Positions 26,175 to 27,376 of a stretch of DNA of 27,376 bases are shown here, one piece after another. The position numbers were made by a program, and so were the translations under genes. Source of the DNA: CAZMHN01 sp964566145 (GTDB lineage Bacteria > Patescibacteriota > Patescibacteriia > Veblenbacterales > UBA10138); the NCBI GenBank assembly GCA_964566145.1, contig CAZMHN010000011.1:1-27376 (forward strand), in the 5' to 3' direction. How positions within the stretch are numbered: the stretch's first letter is position 1; every line of letters begins with the position of its first letter. Below the pieces are notes generated by a model. That model did not search any database. It had not been told where the DNA came from and saw only the letters and a program-made list of their open reading frames with translations.

Positions 26175-27376
26175 CTACAAATCAAATCTATTAGCGTGGG
26201 TCAATGATGCATGCTGAAGCGCATAATAATTACCTATTGGACGCCCCCATGTCTGTAACACCTGAAGATAATCAGGATCATGCCATTGGGAATACGCCAG
26301 CTCGTATACCGATATATCCTCTTTCTCAGTAAGCGGCGCTATTTGCTCTCCAGGCCAACTTGACGGATTCGCAGCGTACGGAGCGTGATAATCTAGGGCT
26401 AACTTCAGATTCCTTCCATTCGGCGACGTGTAGCTGTACAAATCCTGGCCCTGGTGCCTGGCTATGTCCGCGACCAGAGTAAATGGTTCGAGCGCGTACA
26501 GGGAGTATGACAACGATTTGGTCCTAGTAAGCTCCTCGGGGAACCTGCCCTGGTCGTCCATCTGGGCATCCAGCGCAGTTCGCCACTGACTCCAGGCATA
26601 CGTAAGCAGCGTTTGGTCCCCCACCAGCGCACCAGCGCTAGCGATGAGTGTGAGCCGCCAGGGTTCGAAGTTATTATAATGCGGTCCGTGATTAGTCTGG
26701 GCATCAGCAGCAATCGTCTGCGCCCATGATTGGAACGTCGAACGTTCACTTGCGCTCCACCCATTATAATCCCATATTAGGTCGGCACCATATATTAGAG
26801 CCGGTATGGTAATGTAAATCTCAATCTCATAAACGCTCCTCAAGCCGGCTGTATGAGGTCCATAATTCTCCGCACTTGGGTACATACGCGTAGCTGGATC
26901 GACTGCCCACCTGCGTATCAGGCGAACTGCTTTATCCGCATACCGTGCATCGCCAGTGAACTGATAAGCTAAACCGAGGTTCTCTACAGCATGACTAACA
27001 TTCTCCGCTGATTCGTAATCGGTCCTATCCGCATTAGGATTGAACACACCATCGGTTGTGTATGCCGGGTCGGTGGCATAATAGTTGGCGCCTGGACCCG
27101 CCCCGCCGCCGTTATCAGTCACACTGAGTTCAGCTTGGTTCAGCGCAGCATTCGCATCCGATATCACGGCGGCATACGCCGAGTGCCACGGTTCGGTCGA
27201 TGAATTCACACGCTGGCGTATGGCGGTAACCTCGGCTGAAGACAGAAATATATTAGGATGATCTCCGCTCACGGGTGGAGGCGGCGCGGGAGTATCCGCC
27301 TCATCCGTATCCGTGGTGCCGGAACAGCCGGGGTCCGACATGTCTATCAGGCCGTCGCCGTCGTTGTCTATGGAGT
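26175..27376 (-). CDS. Secreted alginate-lyase-like polysaccharide lyase (5' end outside window)
   Basis: The reading frame is open to the right edge, so the protein extends beyond the apparent Met at 27341. Upstream residues read SIDNDGDGLID and continue MSDPGCSG, a Ca-binding DGDG repeat of the thrombospondin-3 type followed by a Pro-rich linker TPAPPPPVSG. The rest is an alpha-toroid lyase domain as in the alginate lyase family: HPNIFLSSAEVTAIRQRV, YADKAVRLIRRWAVDP, NYGPHTAGLRSVYEIEI, PHYNNFEPWRLTLIASAG and RFPEELTRTKSLSYSLYALE. The usual NNH catalytic triplet reads NNF. A secreted, surface-attached enzyme is likely; substrate unproven. Confidence 0.75.
   Translation of the reverse strand, partial: SIDNDGDGLIDMSDPGCSGTTDTDEADTPAPPPPVSGDHPNIFLSSAEVTAIRQRVNSSTEPWHSAYAAVISDANAALNQAELSVTDNGGGAGPGANYYATDPAYTTDGVFNPNADRTDYESAENVSHAVENLGLAYQFTGDARYADKAVRLIRRWAVDPATRMYPSAENYGPHTAGLRSVYEIEIYITIPALIYGADLIWDYNGWSASERSTFQSWAQTIAADAQTNHGPHYNNFEPWRLTLIASAGALVGDQTLLTYAWSQWRTALDAQMDDQGRFPEELTRTKSLSYSLYALEPFTLVADIARHQGQDLYSYTSPNGRNLKLALDYHAPYAANPSSWPGEQIAPLTEKEDISVYELAYSQWHDPDYLQVLQTWGRPIGNYYALQHASLTHANRFDL

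Noticed and set aside
1..27376. Insertion sequences, prophage genes or CRISPR arrays
   Set aside because: No transposase, integrase, phage structural protein or regular direct-repeat array is visible in the window.

Overview
The window is a densely packed bacterial chromosome segment. Most genes lie on the minus strand; the plus strand carries a membrane protein at the left edge, a 54-residue Cys-rich protein, and one large membrane protein near 21.7-23.8 kb. Several features suggest a Patescibacteria/CPR (Parcubacteria-like) genome: a MurF without the usual N-terminal domain, a very short TsaB-like protein, a 228-residue HrcA, tiny zinc-ribbon proteins, an AbrB-headed MacAB-type operon, a winged-helix plus nucleotidyltransferase-like regulator, and a pared-down pilus ATPase. 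This placement is inference. TGA acts as a normal stop (tandem TGA at the end of the 76-591 gene), which argues against the TGA=Gly code of Gracilibacteria and Absconditabacteria. By eye the DNA is GC-rich, with one clearly more AT-rich gene at 13.1-14.4 kb.

Left part (1-3.7 kb). The end of an upstream gene and a four-helix membrane protein precede a heat-shock block read leftward: a near-consensus promoter, a perfect CIRCE operator, hrcA, grpE, a 44-residue zinc ribbon and an Hsp20 chaperone. dnaK and dnaJ are not in the window. Two small hypothetical genes follow, each with its own Shine-Dalgarno and terminator signals.

Export operon (3.7-8.9 kb). A consensus promoter and a perfect palindrome precede an AbrB-like regulator, a membrane-fusion protein with an unusual inserted domain, a LolD/MacB-type ATPase and two tandem, paralogous permeases.

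Pilus and miscellaneous genes (8.9-13.0 kb). A Cys-rich protein with a likely leaderless start faces a leftward operon of PilB/GspE-type ATPase, pseudopilin, EamA transporter and a membrane-anchored hypothetical protein. A tRNA-Glu(CTC) with a very long terminator hairpin sits upstream.

Cell-wall and division cluster (13.1-19.4 kb). mraZ, rsmH, an ftsL-like gene, ftsI and murF form a dcw-type cluster. Its promoter is consensus and is followed by 10-bp-phased GTGG repeats expected for MraZ autoregulation. An orphan protein with a DarT-like C-terminal motif follows murF.

Right part (19.4-27.4 kb). A structured non-coding stretch precedes a leftward operon of a winged-helix regulator, corA and a tsaB-like gene. 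Divergent from it is a membrane protein combining a degenerate PP2C-like domain, a transmembrane helix and a probable beta-propeller. Next come rplJ-rplL with a complete L10-leader/attenuator region, a MltD-like lytic transglycosylase behind an operator-bearing promoter, and a 5'-truncated alginate-lyase-like secreted enzyme running off the right edge.

The most unusual items are the PP2C-like/propeller protein, the orphan DarT-like protein, the adaptor with an inserted beta domain, and a recurring pattern of genes lacking Shine-Dalgarno sites, with either promoter-adjacent leaderless starts or hairpins at the start codon.
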